A stretch of DNA of 64,000 nucleotides. Origin: Brevundimonas alba. GTDB lineage: Bacteria > Pseudomonadota > Alphaproteobacteria > Caulobacterales > Caulobacteraceae. The DNA lies in assembly GCF_011927945.1 (NCBI RefSeq), contig NZ_JAATJM010000001.1, positions 939,501-1,003,500 of the forward strand, in the 5' to 3' direction. The number at the start of each line of letters is the position of its first letter. Position 1 is the stretch's first letter. The notes under the pieces were generated by a model. That model had not been told where the DNA came from and made no database searches. It was given only the letters and a program-made list of their open reading frames with translations. This document shows positions 46,674-56,651 of the stretch, one piece after another. The translations under genes and the position numbers were made by a program.

Positions 46674-47507
46674 TCAGAAGCGGACGTTCATGCCGATGCG
46701 GAACGAGTGCAGCGCGAAGGAATCGGTGCTGCGCGTCAGGTCAGTGCCGGTGGTGTTCGGCGCGAGAATGAACGGATTGGTCGCGGGCGTCGTGCCCGTG
46801 TTGCCGACGCGGATGTTGTACTCGCCGGTTTCCAGGTCCGTGTAGATGTATTCGGCGTTGAACGTCAGGCTGGGGGCCAGACGCCACTCCACACCGCCGC
46901 CGAACTGATAGCCGTCGGCGTCGTCCTCGTCGGTGGTCGCCGTGAAGCTGTTGGCGGTGTTGTTGGTGTTGAAGCTGTTCTCCACCTTGCCGTAGGCGGC
47001 GCCGCCGGTGACGTACAGCAGGGCCGGGCCGGCCGCGTAGCCGAGGCGGGCGCGCAGGGCGGCCATGTGATCAAGGCTGCGGGTCAGGCTGTAATAGGCC
47101 GGGGTGGTGCTGAAACCACTGACGCTGTCCTCGGCGTCCACGGCGGCGATCTCGCCGACCGCGCCCACGACCCAGCGGCCGAACTGCATGTCGTAGCCCA
47201 GCTTCACGCCGCCCTCGACGCCCGAGGCGTCGTCGTCGCAGCGGGTCTGGCCGCTGCTGGCCTGATCGCCGCAGAAGCCGGGGCCGAACGCGTTCTGGCC
47301 GCCCGAGGTCAGCACCGTATCGTCGTAGTCGCCGTCCAGATCGCGGTCGAAGACGAGGGTTTCATCGGGCTCTTCGTCCGGCTGGATGAAGCCGCCGAAC
47401 ACGCCGACGTACGGGCCCGACCAGTCGGGAGCGGATTGCGCGAGGGCCGGCGCGGCGACGCCGGTCAGCAGCAGCGTCAGGGACGCGGCGGAAATGGTCT
47501 TCAGCAT
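46674..47507 (-). CDS. Outer-membrane beta-barrel protein (OmpA-N/Opa-like porin family)
   Basis: From ATG 47507 with AAGGA upstream, the 277-residue precursor has a signal peptide ending ALAQ (about 24) and a barrel-like mature part. It opens with WSGPYVGVFGGF, contains alternating hydrophobic/aromatic strands (VKLGYDMQFGRWVVGAVGE, cited as KLGYDMQFGRW; ALRARLGYA; LLYVTGGAAYG) and ends FRIGMNVRF with a terminal Phe, the BAM recognition residue. Two Cys (FCGDQ, TRCDDD) may bridge an external loop. Family members include Omp25/Omp31-like proteins. Confidence 0.87.
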   Translation of the reverse strand: MLKTISAASLTLLLTGVAAPALAQSAPDWSGPYVGVFGGFIQPDEEPDETLVFDRDLDGDYDDTVLTSGGQNAFGPGFCGDQASSGQTRCDDDASGVEGGVKLGYDMQFGRWVVGAVGEIAAVDAEDSVSGFSTTPAYYSLTRSLDHMAALRARLGYAAGPALLYVTGGAAYGKVENSFNTNNTANSFTATTDEDDADGYQFGGGVEWRLAPSLTFNAEYIYTDLETGEYNIRVGNTGTTPATNPFILAPNTTGTDLTRSTDSFALHSFRIGMNVRF

Positions 47508-47823
47508 GAGTTGTCGATCCTTGAGATTGGTGTTGGCCCACCCCTCCAGCCGCACCAACGCCGCCTCGCCGCCCGCGTTCCGGCAAAGCTCGGCCCCGCC
47601 CGCAATCCCGCTCACTCCTTCAGGAGGCGTGACATTTCCGCATCTGGACCCCATGCCGGCCCAACCCGGATACGACAAAGCCGCCGGACTTTCGTCCGGC
47701 GGCCTGTCGGATCGGCGCCCAGGAGGGGGAGGGGTGGCGCCGATCTCTGCACCGCGGCGTTGGGGGGAGGGGAGCCGCGGCGACAGGGATGAGATAGGCG
47801 CCGGTTGTGGCCAATCAAGGGCG
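47508..47823. other. Non-coding gap between outer-membrane protein and AI-2E genes
   Basis: This 316-bp gap holds the leader and presumably the promoter of the barrel gene and one clear hairpin (47680-47703). Open frames here are short and lack ribosome sites. I see nothing else. Confidence 0.6.
47680..47703 (-). terminator. Terminator after the AI-2E transporter gene
   Basis: GCCGCCGGAC and its perfect complement enclose a 4-nt loop (24 bp in all). On the minus strand the hairpin is followed by TTTGTCG. It lies about 120 bp downstream of the transporter stop. Confidence 0.65.
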
Positions 47824-48960
47824 TTAAGAGGCGTCTTTGGGGCCCGGCCTGCGGCGGGTTGACGCGGTCGGGGCGGGCCGTTCGGCCTCCTCGTCGGCAT
47901 AGGGCTCGCCGTCGCCGGATAGCAGGATCGCCATCCAGCGCGAGCCCTTGAACTCCGCCAGAATGGCCATGGCCATGACCGCCAGCGGCGTGGACAGGAA
48001 CATGCCGACCACGCCCCAGACCTTGCCCCAGAACGCCAGCGCCAGCAGCACCACCACCGGATCGATGTTCTGGTTGTCGCCCTGCATCCGCGGCTGGATG
48101 AAATTGCCGCTGACGAACAGGATGACCTGAAGTCCGCCCAGCAGGATCAGCGCCGGCCAGTAGCTCTCGAACTGCACCAGGGCGAACAGCGGCGGCGCCA
48201 GACCGGCCACGGCCCCACCCAGCACCGGAATGAAGCCGACGATGAAGATGACAAAGGTCCAGAACTCCGCGTTCTGCAGCCCCACGGCCCGCATCAGCAG
48301 CCAGGCCGCGGCGCAGATCATCGCCCCGGTCACCGTCTGCACCCACAGATAGCCCTCGACCCCGCCGCGCACCCGCTGGAACACCTCCAGCGCCTCACCT
48401 CGCGCGGTCCGGTCCGGGAACATCCCCACCAGTTTGCGCCGGAACCCGTTCTGCGACGCCAGCAGGAAGCCCAGGTAGATCATCACGAAGATGGTCCCGG
48501 TCACCACGCCCTGCGCCTGCCGCGCGACGATGGACAGGTAGCTGGGGATGTCGGCCCGGGCGAGCAGCTCGGTCGCCGTCGGCGCCGCGTCCACATTGAA
48601 CAGGGCGTAGGCGTCGGACAGTATCTGGTCGAGACGCGGCCCCAGCAGCACCGCGTCATCGGTGGTCTGAACGAAGAATCCGCGCGCGCCGTAGAAGATA
48701 ATGGCGACGGCGATCAGAAAGCCGACCGTGACAAGCAGCAGGGCGGCGACCCCCGCCCATCGCTCGGGCACCGGCGTCCGCGTGGCGAGGCTGCGCTTCA
48801 CCCCGTCGATCATGATCAGCAGGAAGATGGCCATGGCCAGCGGCGTCAGGATGTCGCTGAGCCAGTAGACGGCGGCTCCGGTAGCGACGACGGCTATCGC
48901 CACCAGCGCATTGCGCGCCACGGTGGACGTCGGAACGGTGATCGGCGCTTTCATCGGCAT
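47824..48960 (-). CDS. AI-2E family transporter (YdiK/PerM-like)
   Basis: The 378-residue membrane protein has the family layout: paired N-terminal helices, a soluble segment (about 100-150) and a C-terminal helix cluster with [23 protein letters not shown], cited as [17 protein letters not shown], and [22 protein letters not shown], cited as [16 protein letters not shown]. The family name comes from TqsA, but members export varied solutes, and some are Na+/H+ antiporters. The start could be ATG 48960 or the second Met two codons on. It diverges from the HerA-like gene. Confidence 0.9.
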   Translation of the reverse strand: MPMKAPITVPTSTVARNALVAIAVVATGAAVYWLSDILTPLAMAIFLLIMIDGVKRSLATRTPVPERWAGVAALLLVTVGFLIAVAIIFYGARGFFVQTTDDAVLLGPRLDQILSDAYALFNVDAAPTATELLARADIPSYLSIVARQAQGVVTGTIFVMIYLGFLLASQNGFRRKLVGMFPDRTARGEALEVFQRVRGGVEGYLWVQTVTGAMICAAAWLLMRAVGLQNAEFWTFVIFIVGFIPVLGGAVAGLAPPLFALVQFESYWPALILLGGLQVILFVSGNFIQPRMQGDNQNIDPVVVLLALAFWGKVWGVVGMFLSTPLAVMAMAILAEFKGSRWMAILLSGDGEPYADEEAERPAPTASTRRRPGPKDAS

Positions 48961-49054
48961 ATGGTCAAGGTCCCGGGGTTCGCCGTCAATCGGCCTTGAA
49001 CCGCCACGCCGGGCGGTAGAGCATGAGCGTCAAGCTTGTGCAGGAGTTCCCACC

Positions 49055-50635
49055 ATGACCGAGACCGCGCCCGCCCTGTTTCTCGGCCAGTCCTTCGCGG
49101 AAGACGGCGGCGAGGCCGAGGTCCTCCTGCTCAACCGCGCCAACCGCCACGGGGTCGTCGCCGGCGCGACCGGCACGGGCAAGACCGTCACCCTGCAGAT
49201 CATGGCCCAAGGCTTCTCGGACGCGGGCGTGCCGGTCTTCTGCGCCGATGTGAAAGGCGACCTGTCCGGCATCTGCGTGCCCGGCTCGCCGAATGAGAAA
49301 CTTCTCGCCCGCGCCGCCGGTATGGGGCTGACGCTGCAGCCGAAAGCGGCCCCGGTCGTCTTCTGGGACCTCTACGGCCAGAAGGGTCACCCGATCCGCA
49401 CCACCGTCAGCGAGATCGGCCCGGTGCTTCTGGCCCGGATGCTGAACCTCAACGACGTGCAGGAAGGCGTGCTGTCGGTGGTCTTCCACGTCGCCGACAA
49501 GGAAGGCCTGCTCCTGCTCGATCTGGACGACCTGCGCGCCATGCTGGTCCACGTCGGCGAGAACGCCGAACGCATCGGCCGCGAGGTCGGCAATGTCGCG
49601 CCCGCCTCGATCGCCGCCATCCAGCGGTCGCTGCTCCAGCTGGAACAGCAGGGCGGCAAGGCCTTCTTCGGCGAACCGGCCTTGCGGCTCGAGGACATGA
49701 TGCGCACCGGGCTCGACGGCCGCGGCCAGGTCAATGTGCTTGATGCGACCAAGCTGATGGCCAGCCCGCGCCTCTACGCCGCCTTCCTGCTCTGGCTGCT
49801 GTCCGAACTGTTCGAACAGCTTCCCGAGGTCGGCGATGCGGACAAGCCGCGCCTCGTCTTCTTCTTCGACGAGGCTCACCTGCTGTTCAACGACACGCCG
49901 GACGCCCTGCGCGAAAAAGTCGAGCAGGTGGTGCGCCTGATCCGCTCCAAGGGCGTCGGCGTCTATTTCGTCACCCAGAACCCGGCCGACATTCCCGACA
50001 GCGTCCTGGCCCAACTCGGCAACCGCATCCAGCACGCCCTGCGCGCCTATACCCCGTCCGAGCAGCGGGGCCTCCGGGCCGCTTCCGACAGCTTCCGCGC
50101 CAATCCGGCCTTCGACACCGCCGACGCCATCCAGGCCCTCGGCGTGGGCGAGGCCCTGGTCTCGACCCTCGATGAGAAGGGCGCGCCCAACGTCGTCTCG
50201 CGCACCGCCATCCGCCCGCCGGACAGCCGCCTCGGCCCCGCCACCGACGCCGAGCGCGCCGCGGTCATGGCCGCCAGCCCGGTGCGAGGCCTCTACGACA
50301 CGCCGGTCGACCGCGAGTCCGCCGAGGAACTGCTGTCTGCACGCCGAGGCGAGGCCGATCAGGCCGCCGCCACCGCCGATGCCGCCGCCGCCCGCGCCAA
50401 ATCCGACGCCGCCGCGGCGAAGGAAGCCGACAAGCTCGCCGCCGCCCGCGCGAAGGAACAGGCCAGCCAGCAGGCCCAATACGAGCGCGAAGCCGCCCGC
50501 TCCCGCGCCCCTGCCCGCCGCTCGACCCGCGAAACCCCCATCGAGGCGGTCACCAAATCCGTGCTGCGCACGGCCGGTTCGACCCTGACCCGCGAACTCC
50601 TCCGCGGGGTATTGGGCGGTCTTCGGCGGCGGTAG
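49055..50635 (+). CDS. HerA-like helicase/ATPase, DUF853 (YjgR) family
   Basis: From ATG 49055 (CAGGAG upstream) the 526-residue protein has Walker [11 protein letters not shown] (about 37-46), the segment [11 protein letters not shown], Walker [14 protein letters not shown] and [26 protein letters not shown], cited as [16 protein letters not shown], all DUF853 marks. A C-terminal Ala-rich, charged helix (about 415-490) may be coiled coil. The family is related to HerA/FtsK hexameric ATPases; its role in E. coli YjgR is unsettled. No nurA-like or defence gene is next to it. Confidence 0.9.
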   Translation: MTETAPALFLGQSFAEDGGEAEVLLLNRANRHGVVAGATGTGKTVTLQIMAQGFSDAGVPVFCADVKGDLSGICVPGSPNEKLLARAAGMGLTLQPKAAPVVFWDLYGQKGHPIRTTVSEIGPVLLARMLNLNDVQEGVLSVVFHVADKEGLLLLDLDDLRAMLVHVGENAERIGREVGNVAPASIAAIQRSLLQLEQQGGKAFFGEPALRLEDMMRTGLDGRGQVNVLDATKLMASPRLYAAFLLWLLSELFEQLPEVGDADKPRLVFFFDEAHLLFNDTPDALREKVEQVVRLIRSKGVGVYFVTQNPADIPDSVLAQLGNRIQHALRAYTPSEQRGLRAASDSFRANPAFDTADAIQALGVGEALVSTLDEKGAPNVVSRTAIRPPDSRLGPATDAERAAVMAASPVRGLYDTPVDRESAEELLSARRGEADQAAATADAAAARAKSDAAAAKEADKLAAARAKEQASQQAQYEREAARSRAPARRSTRETPIEAVTKSVLRTAGSTLTRELLRGVLGGLRRR

Positions 50636-51382
50636 AGGTCGCGCGAGTGCGCGCAAATCCTCTTCCTCTATCGTCATCCTCCGGCAAGGCGCTTCAGCGC
50701 CGCGACCGGGGGACCCAGCGGCGCGCGAGAGCGCGACGCTGTCGGGAACGCCGCTGCGGGAGTCCTCTGCCTGAACAGATCGCCTTCGGCGCCGCTGGGT
50801 CCCCCGGTCTCGCTCCGCTCGCCGGAGGATGACGAAAGCGGAATTGCTGCGCTGCAAATCCGACTGCTGTCTCCATACTTTGAACAGCCAAGCTGCTGTT
50901 TCCATTCGACAACCCCAATTTGCCAGCGTCACGAACGCGCCGCAGGAGAGACCGGCGGCATACTCCCCCCATCCCGTTGACGGGGAGGGCGTCGGATCCA
51001 CGTTCCTCGATGGCGACGGGCTGTGGTCGAGCGATGAAGCCCGGGCGATGGAGAGTCCGGGGGTCCTCGCGGGCAGGGATGGATCCTGCCTGCTTGCTCG
51101 CCGCGCGCTTCAGGTGGGGTTGAGGACGTCGTAACAGCGGCGGTAGGCCCCCCCGCGTCGGCAGTCGTGAGGCTGTCGCCGTGTGATCCGTCAAAGGCCC
51201 GAATGCAGGGCCGCCAGTCGGAGGGCGTGTGGAAAACGACTGCGCGGGGCGTCTGTCTCGTCGAAACGGTACTAAAAACTCATCACCGGGCGAGACCCGG
51301 CGACCCCGCACCCTCCCCAACCGCTTCACCCGAAGCGGCGGTCAGCCATGCCCGATGTCCACTCCGGTCTTTGACAATTAAA
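50636..51382. other. 0.75-kb non-coding stretch
   Basis: No convincing gene lies between the HerA-like gene and mltA; the frames present lack ribosome sites and run through repeats. It contains the 163-bp inverted repeat (50672-50834), several small GC hairpins such as CCGCTTC-ACCC-GAAGCGG near 51330, and CTTTGACAATTAAAT near 51370. That last string resembles the boxA-side leader of alphaproteobacterial rRNA operons. It could hold an unrecognised RNA. Confidence 0.5.
50672..50834. repeat. Large intergenic inverted repeat
   Basis: Outer arms CGTCATCCTCCGGC and GCCGGAGGATGACG are perfect complements. Further in, ACCGGGGGACCCAGCGGCGC pairs with GCGCCGCTGGGTCCCCCGGT, with an interruption of about 15 bases in each arm. 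The whole element is 163 bp. It has no transposase and is probably a dispersed non-autonomous repeat; other copies would be outside this window. Confidence 0.7.
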
Positions 51383-52507
51383 TCAGGCGCGCGGGACCAG
51401 CAGCCACATCCGCAGCGGATGCCTCACCGCGCCGGCTTCCTCGCCGGCGGCCTCGCCCCGACCCATGTACAGATCGGCCCGGACCGGTCCGCGAATGGCC
51501 GAGCCGGTGTCCAGCGCCACCACCAGTCCCCGGTATCCGCCGCGCGCACCCGCGAGATGGCCGCCGTCGGCGCTGATCCAGACCAGATCGCCATAACGCC
51601 AGTGCGCCGGATCGACGGCGATGGCGCGCCGCGCGGGCAGGGGGACGCCCGCCGCGCCGTTCGGATCGCCGCCGTCGTCGGGATCGAGGCTGAAGAAGAT
51701 GTAGCGCGGATTGAGCGCCATCACCGCACGCGCCTCCGGCCCCCGGTGCGCCGCAAGCCAGGCCCGGATCGCCTCGCCCGAGGTGCCGTTCGCCGGCAGC
51801 AGGCCCTGATCCGCCATCGGCCGGGCGATGCCTGCGAATTTCTGGCCGTTGTCCGCGGCGTAGGCGGCTCGCGCCTTCGACCCGTCCTCGAAGGTCAGAT
51901 AGCCGGACCCTTGGATCTGCATAAAGAACAGATCCTCGGCCCGCATCCACGCCAGCGGGGCAGCGCCCGACGCGGCTTGCGGGTCGGCCTCGATCTGCGC
52001 CCGCGGCGGCAGGGTCTGGCCGCGCGTCCAGCCGGCGGGAGGCGCCAGCACCGGCATGTCGAACTCGCCGCCGGGCCGCCGCCGGGCTGAATATTCCGGA
52101 GCGAAATAGGCGGTCAGGAGACCGGGCCCGCCATCGGGCGTCTCTGCCGCGACCACCGAGAAGCCGCTCTCGAAGAAGGCCCGGGCCATCGACGGCGTCA
52201 CCGGCTTCGAGGTGCGGCGGATCTGCATGGCCCGGTCGCACTGCGCCCGCGCCCTCGGCTCGCGGGCCACGCGGCAGCTATCCGTCCATGCGTTGAAGGC
52301 GGCCAGATGATCCTCGTCGGCCCAGCCGGGCAGGGTCACGGGACTGAAACCGGTCGGCGCGGCAGGCTCGTACGGAACCGGCTGGTTCGGCGCCGGCGGC
52401 ACGGCGGGCAGGGGCAGGATCGGGGCGCCCGCCCCGCCACACCCGGCCAGAAGGACGGTCAGGGCGCCCGTCAGCGCGAGCGCCGCGGCTCGCAGCGTCC
52501 GCCTCAC
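51383..52507 (-). CDS. mltA: Membrane-bound lytic murein transglycosylase A (MltA)
   Basis: MltA cleaves the MurNAc-GlcNAc bond in murein and is lipid-anchored to the outer membrane. The 374-residue protein has lipobox LAGC (about residue 22), the MltA domain (LLTAYFAPEYSARR, FFMQIQGSGYLTFEDG) and the 3D domain with AVDPAHWRYGDLVW and VALDTGSAIRGPVRADLYMG, cited as ALDTGSAIRGPVRADL, carrying the catalytic Asp. The start GTG 52507 overlaps the timA stop as GTGA. Confidence 0.94.
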   Translation of the reverse strand: MRRTLRAAALALTGALTVLLAGCGGAGAPILPLPAVPPAPNQPVPYEPAAPTGFSPVTLPGWADEDHLAAFNAWTDSCRVAREPRARAQCDRAMQIRRTSKPVTPSMARAFFESGFSVVAAETPDGGPGLLTAYFAPEYSARRRPGGEFDMPVLAPPAGWTRGQTLPPRAQIEADPQAASGAAPLAWMRAEDLFFMQIQGSGYLTFEDGSKARAAYAADNGQKFAGIARPMADQGLLPANGTSGEAIRAWLAAHRGPEARAVMALNPRYIFFSLDPDDGGDPNGAAGVPLPARRAIAVDPAHWRYGDLVWISADGGHLAGARGGYRGLVVALDTGSAIRGPVRADLYMGRGEAAGEEAGAVRHPLRMWLLVPRA

Positions 52508-53142
52508 GCCGCAGCGGGCTCGGTGCGGGCCAGCAGCCAGTTCGGATCGCTGGCGCCGAGGGTGCGTTCGAAGGTCCAGACCTCGGCCACGCGGCGCTCC
52601 TCGACTTGCTCCTCGGCCGCCGGATCGGCGGACTTCACCCGGTTGCGCAGTTCGGCGAGGAAACGAACCTTGGCGATGGCGCGGTTCTCTTCGGCCGTGG
52701 CCAGTTCCAGATCGGCCCGGGCGGGATGCAGGAACTCGACCGTCTCGGTTTCGCCGCGGGTCTCCCGCGCGGCGATGCCGCCCTCGAACGAATCCATCAC
52801 CACCGGGGTCAGCAGGGGCTTGAGCGTCTCACGGTCGCCGGCGGCATAGGCCCGGACGATGGTCTCATGCGCCTGGCGCGCGCCCTCGAGGAAGCGAACC
52901 GGGTCGAAATTCGGATCCCGGGCCTTGAGCCCGGCGATGGAGGCAAGGGTGGCGGCGTCGATGACGCTGGCCCGCGACCCGCTCGTCTCCGTCGGGGCGG
53001 TCGGCGCCGGCGGCTGGGCCCGGGCGTCGTCCTCGGGCTGCCGCCCGACCTTCTTGCCCAGCACATTATAGAGCTGGAACAGCACGATGGCCGCGATCAC
53101 GGCGAAGATGACGATCTGGACCTGGACCGGTGGCACGGGCAT
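52504..53142 (-). CDS. timA: Tim44-domain protein TimA
   Basis: The 212-residue protein has one N-terminal membrane helix (VQIVIFAVIAAIVLFQLYNVLG, about 8-28), a Pro/Thr linker and a Tim44-like C-terminal domain (FDPVRFLEGARQAHETIVRAYAAGD, cited as FLEGARQAHETIVRAYAAGD; EVWTFERTLGASDPNWLLART, cited as EVWTFERTLGASDPNWLL). In Caulobacter the homologue TimA was described as a bacterial relative of mitochondrial Tim44 at the inner membrane. It is translationally coupled to mltA and lies next to secB. Confidence 0.9.
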   Translation of the reverse strand: MPVPPVQVQIVIFAVIAAIVLFQLYNVLGKKVGRQPEDDARAQPPAPTAPTETSGSRASVIDAATLASIAGLKARDPNFDPVRFLEGARQAHETIVRAYAAGDRETLKPLLTPVVMDSFEGGIAARETRGETETVEFLHPARADLELATAEENRAIAKVRFLAELRNRVKSADPAAEEQVEERRVAEVWTFERTLGASDPNWLLARTEPAAA

Positions 53143-53377
53143 TCCCTGACTGGCGCCCCGTGAACGCGGGGCGCGGTGAAACGACGATTAGGGACTGATA
53201 TGGGGCCGCGCAAGGCGAACGGCCTCCCCCTCGCCCCGGCGGCGGATCGCCACGGGCCCCGCCGCTGGGTGCCCGCCGGGCGAGCGTCGTTGCCGCAACG
53301 GGCGCCGCATGCTAGTCGCCGCGCCTTCCGGGCCCGGCCAGCCGCGCCCCTCACGCCATTCCAGCAGACCTTCCGCC

Positions 53378-53884
53378 ATGACCGACGCAGCCCCGCCCGC
53401 CGACGCCGCCACCACGCCTGTGCAAGGCGAGCCCGCCGGCCCCGGCTTCCGCATCCTGGCCCAGTACGTTCGCGACCTGTCCTTCGAAAACCCGAAGGCC
53501 CCGGACTCGCTGCGCATCGAGGGCAAGCCCGCGATCGACCTCGGCGTCGAGATGAACGCCCAGGGCCGCAAGGACGGCCTGTTCGAAGTCGAGCTTCGCC
53601 TGACGGTCAAGGCCTCGACCGACGCCATGACCGTGTTCAATGTCGAACTGCTCTACGGCGGCCTGTTCGCCCTGTCAGGCGTCGCCGAACAGGACATCGA
53701 GCCGCTGCTGCTGATCGAGTGCCCGCGCTACCTGTTCCCGTTCGCCCGGGAGATCATCGCCGGCGCCACCTCGGACGGCGGCTTCTATCCGCCCTTCATG
53801 CTCGACCCGATCGACTTCGCCGGCATCTATATGGCGCGCCAGCAGCAGATCGCCCGCGGTCCGGCGGAACCCGCCCAGGTCTGA
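53378..53884 (+). CDS. secB: Protein-export chaperone SecB
   Basis: SecB holds preproteins unfolded and passes them to SecA. From ATG 53378 the product is 168 residues: an Ala/Pro-rich N-terminus, then [33 protein letters not shown] and the C-terminal [33 protein letters not shown], cited as [13 protein letters not shown] and [14 protein letters not shown]. secB next to timA and dnaQ near the origin matches Caulobacter. It is the only plus-strand gene between mltA and the origin. Confidence 0.97.
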   Translation: MTDAAPPADAATTPVQGEPAGPGFRILAQYVRDLSFENPKAPDSLRIEGKPAIDLGVEMNAQGRKDGLFEVELRLTVKASTDAMTVFNVELLYGGLFALSGVAEQDIEPLLLIECPRYLFPFAREIIAGATSDGGFYPPFMLDPIDFAGIYMARQQQIARGPAEPAQV

Positions 53885-53888
53885 TCGG

Positions 53889-54617
53889 TCAGGCCGCTTC
53901 GGTGGCCGTGTCGACGTCCAGCCCGTAGGCCGTCCACAGCGAGCGGTCCTTCAGATTGGCCCTCAGGAAGGCCAGATGCGCCGCCCGCTCGGCCTCGGTC
54001 GAGCGCGGCGCCAGCGGCCTCGGGCGCGGGCCGTATCCGCCCGCGGACGCCGTCGCGACATTCGCCGCCACGGTCCGGGCGGCCGACAGATCCAGCCGCC
54101 GCTCCTTGCCCCCCTTCAGTTCCAGATAGACCTCGGCCAGCAGCCGGGCGTCGATCAGGGCGCCGTGCAGGCTCCGCTCGACCAGGCTGATCTTGAACCG
54201 CTTGCACAGGGCGTCCAACGAATTGGCCATGCCCGGAAACCGGCTCTGCGCCAGTTTCAGCGTGTCGATCCAGCGCGTCTCCTCGATCAGCTCGTGCCCG
54301 CACAGGCCGCACTCATAATCGATGAAGGAGCGGTCGAAGGCGGCGTTGTGCGCGATCACCGGCGCATCGCCTATGAACTCCATCAGGCCCCTGACGACAT
54401 CCTTGAACTTTGGCGCGTCCTTCACCTTCTCGTCGGTTATCCCGTGCACCCGGATGGCGTCCGGCGGGATCAGCCGCTCGGGATACACCAGGGTATGATA
54501 AGTCCGGCCGGTCGGCAGCAAATCCTCGATCTCGATACAGCCGACCTCGATCAGCCGGTCGCCCGTCTTCGGGTCAAAGCCGGTGGTTTCGGTGTCGAGA
54601 ACGATTTCGCGGGCCAT
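53889..54617 (-). CDS. dnaQ: DNA polymerase III epsilon subunit (3'-5' proofreading exonuclease)
   Basis: DnaQ proofreads for the replicative polymerase. The 242-residue protein has ExoI DTETTGFDP (catalytic Asp and Glu), ExoII APVIAHNAAFDRSFI and ExoIII-epsilon HGALIDARLLAEVY with His and Asp. The start is ATG 54617, 5 bp after the coaE stop. A C-terminal segment (after about 190) should bind the alpha subunit. Confidence 0.96.
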   Translation of the reverse strand: MAREIVLDTETTGFDPKTGDRLIEVGCIEIEDLLPTGRTYHTLVYPERLIPPDAIRVHGITDEKVKDAPKFKDVVRGLMEFIGDAPVIAHNAAFDRSFIDYECGLCGHELIEETRWIDTLKLAQSRFPGMANSLDALCKRFKISLVERSLHGALIDARLLAEVYLELKGGKERRLDLSAARTVAANVATASAGGYGPRPRPLAPRSTEAERAAHLAFLRANLKDRSLWTAYGLDVDTATEAA

Positions 54618-54622
54618 GGCCC

Positions 54623-55264
54623 TTATTGAATCGGTTTGGCGTCCGGCGAAAGCCCGCGCCGTGGAGATGTCCAGTCCGGCGCCAGAACCGTCCCCACGAT
54701 TTCCCGCACCTGCGCCCGCGCCGCCTCGAGCCCGCCGCCCGTATCGACAATGAAGTCCGCCCGGCGCCGCTTGTCCGCATCCGGCAGCTGCCGCGCCAGA
54801 ATGGCGTCGAACCGCTCGCGGGTCATGCCCGGTCGCGCCAGCACCCGCTGCGCCTGCACCTCCGGCGAGGCGGTCACCACCACCACCGCATCCACCGCCT
54901 CGTCGCCCCCGGTTTCGAACAGCAGCGGGATGTCCAGCACAGCCAGCCGCACCCCGCGCCGCTCCGCCGCCTCCAGATCCTCCAGCCGGCCCTTCAGCAC
55001 CAGCGGATGCACGATGGCCTCCAGCTGGCGGAAGGCTTGGGCGTCCTGCCCCAGCGCCGCCGCCAGCCGCGTCCGGTCCACGGCGCCGTCGACGACCACG
55101 CCGGGGAAGGCCTCAGCCACCGCCTCCACCGCTGCACCGCCCCGGGCATAGAGGCGATGCACCGCTTCATCCGCGTTCCAGATCAGCGCGCCCTCGTCGG
55201 CGAACATCGCGGTCGTGGTCGTCTTGCCCATGCCGATGGACCCGGTCAGGCCGAGCACGATCAT
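54623..55264 (-). CDS. coaE: Dephospho-CoA kinase
   Basis: CoaE phosphorylates the 3'-OH of dephospho-CoA, the last step of CoA synthesis. The 213-residue kinase has P-loop [20 protein letters not shown], the [12 protein letters not shown] motif and [18 protein letters not shown] near the end. ATG 55264 overlaps the aroE stop (ATGA). It is part of the ppsR-maf-aroE-coaE-dnaQ run. Confidence 0.96.
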   Translation of the reverse strand: MIVLGLTGSIGMGKTTTTAMFADEGALIWNADEAVHRLYARGGAAVEAVAEAFPGVVVDGAVDRTRLAAALGQDAQAFRQLEAIVHPLVLKGRLEDLEAAERRGVRLAVLDIPLLFETGGDEAVDAVVVVTASPEVQAQRVLARPGMTRERFDAILARQLPDADKRRRADFIVDTGGGLEAARAQVREIVGTVLAPDWTSPRRGLSPDAKPIQ

Positions 55265-56058
55265 GACGCCTCTCCCAGTTCGGCGAGAGCCAGAGCCCGC
55301 ACCTCGACCGCCGGCGGCTCTATGTCGAAGAAGGCCCTGAACGAGGGCCGCGCCTGACCGATCAGCATGGCCAGCCCGTCAACGACGGTCAGTCCCCGCG
55401 CTCGCCCCGCCGCCAGAAACGGCGTCAGCAACGGCCGGTACGTCATGTCCATCAGCACCGCGTCGGAGCGCAGGCTGACACCATCGATCTCCGGCGGCGC
55501 ACTCAGCGCATTGACCACCAGAGCCGCCTCGCCGACGGCCTCGGGCGCCGCGACCCGGATACCCAGATCCCCCGCCAGCACCTCCGCCCGCTCCACCGTC
55601 CGGTTCAGAACCGCGACGTCAGCGCCTGCGCCCTTGAGCGCCGCCGCCGCCGCCCGCGCCGCGCCGCCGGCGCCGAGGATCACAACCGGGCGGCCGGCGA
55701 CCGCGAGTTCCGACGCCTGCTCCGCCAGCGCCGCCATCAGACCTTCGCCGTCCGTGCTGTCGGCCCGAACCCGCCCCCCTTCGAAGATCAGCAGATTGGC
55801 CGAGCCGCACAGCCGCGCGGTTTCGCTGACCTCGTCCGCCACCGCCAGGGCCGCCGCCTTGAACGGTGCGGTGACATTCAGTCCGCGCAAGGCGCCAGAT
55901 CGGCCCTCGGCGACCAGCGCCTCAAACGCCGCCTCGTCCGCGGGACCGAAGGCGCGGTAGTCGGCGTTCAGGCCCGCGGTCTTGATCCACGCCCTGTGGA
56001 TCAGCGGGCTCAGCGAATGCGCGATCGGCTGCCCGGCGACGCCCGAAAGCGTCGTCAT
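55261..56058 (-). CDS. aroE: Shikimate dehydrogenase
   Basis: AroE reduces 3-dehydroshikimate with NADPH in aromatic amino acid synthesis. The 265-residue protein has the substrate-site motif [25 protein letters not shown] with catalytic Lys, [13 protein letters not shown] and NRTVERAE for NADP, and [15 protein letters not shown]. The starts and stops on both sides overlap by 4 bp. Confidence 0.95.
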   Translation of the reverse strand: MTTLSGVAGQPIAHSLSPLIHRAWIKTAGLNADYRAFGPADEAAFEALVAEGRSGALRGLNVTAPFKAAALAVADEVSETARLCGSANLLIFEGGRVRADSTDGEGLMAALAEQASELAVAGRPVVILGAGGAARAAAAALKGAGADVAVLNRTVERAEVLAGDLGIRVAAPEAVGEAALVVNALSAPPEIDGVSLRSDAVLMDMTYRPLLTPFLAAGRARGLTVVDGLAMLIGQARPSFRAFFDIEPPAVEVRALALAELGEAS

Positions 56059-56651
56059 GTCGCCAGCACTCCGGCCCGACGCAGTTCAGCGAGGACGGGC
56101 CAGAGCGGCATGCCCAGGACGGTGAAATAGTCGCCGTCCACGGCCTCGAACAGCTGGGACCCCATGCCCTCAAGCCGATAGGAGCCGACGCAGGACAGAA
56201 GCGCCTCGCCCTCCGCCGCCACATAGGCGTCGAGGAAGGCGTCGGAGAAATCCCGCACCCGCAGGGTCACGCTGTCCACCCCGGACCAGACCACCTGTCC
56301 GTTCCGCGCCAGCGCAGCGCCGGAGTGCAGCTGATGTTCCCGGCCCCGCATTGACGCGAGCCGATCTCTGGCTACGGCCAGTGACGTCGCCTTTGAGACG
56401 AGGCCTCCGTCAAAGGCGAGGGTCTGGTCGGCGCCCAACACCCAGGCATCGGGATCGTGGCGCGAGACCGCCAGCGCCTTTACCCGCGCCAGCTCGACCG
56501 CGAGCCCGACTGCATCCGCGGGGTCATGGACCGCCTTGACCGAATCCTCGTCGACGTCGGCGACCTGCACCGAGAACGGCACGCCGGCGCCTTCGAGCAT
56601 CGCCCGCCGCGCCGCGCTCTTCGAGGCGAGGATCAGCCGTTCTCCGCTCAC
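56055..56651 (-). CDS. maf: Maf-like nucleotide pyrophosphatase
   Basis: Maf proteins hydrolyse modified or canonical nucleoside triphosphates to prevent misincorporation. From GTG 56651 (GTGA overlap with ppsR) the protein is 198 residues: LILASKSAARRAML, the VLGADQTLAFDG motif, SGAALARNG, and GSYRLEGMGSQLFEAVDGDYFTVLGMPL, cited as GSYRLEGMGSQLFEAVDGDY. The sequence does not settle substrate choice (YhdE versus YceF type). Confidence 0.93.
   Translation of the reverse strand: MSGERLILASKSAARRAMLEGAGVPFSVQVADVDEDSVKAVHDPADAVGLAVELARVKALAVSRHDPDAWVLGADQTLAFDGGLVSKATSLAVARDRLASMRGREHQLHSGAALARNGQVVWSGVDSVTLRVRDFSDAFLDAYVAAEGEALLSCVGSYRLEGMGSQLFEAVDGDYFTVLGMPLWPVLAELRRAGVLAT

Noticed and set aside
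50829..51134. 101-codon frame starting at the end of the large inverted repeat
   Set aside because: Although GGAGG precedes the ATG, that string is the repeat arm, and the product reads as translated repeat (PHPVDGEGVG) with no domain.
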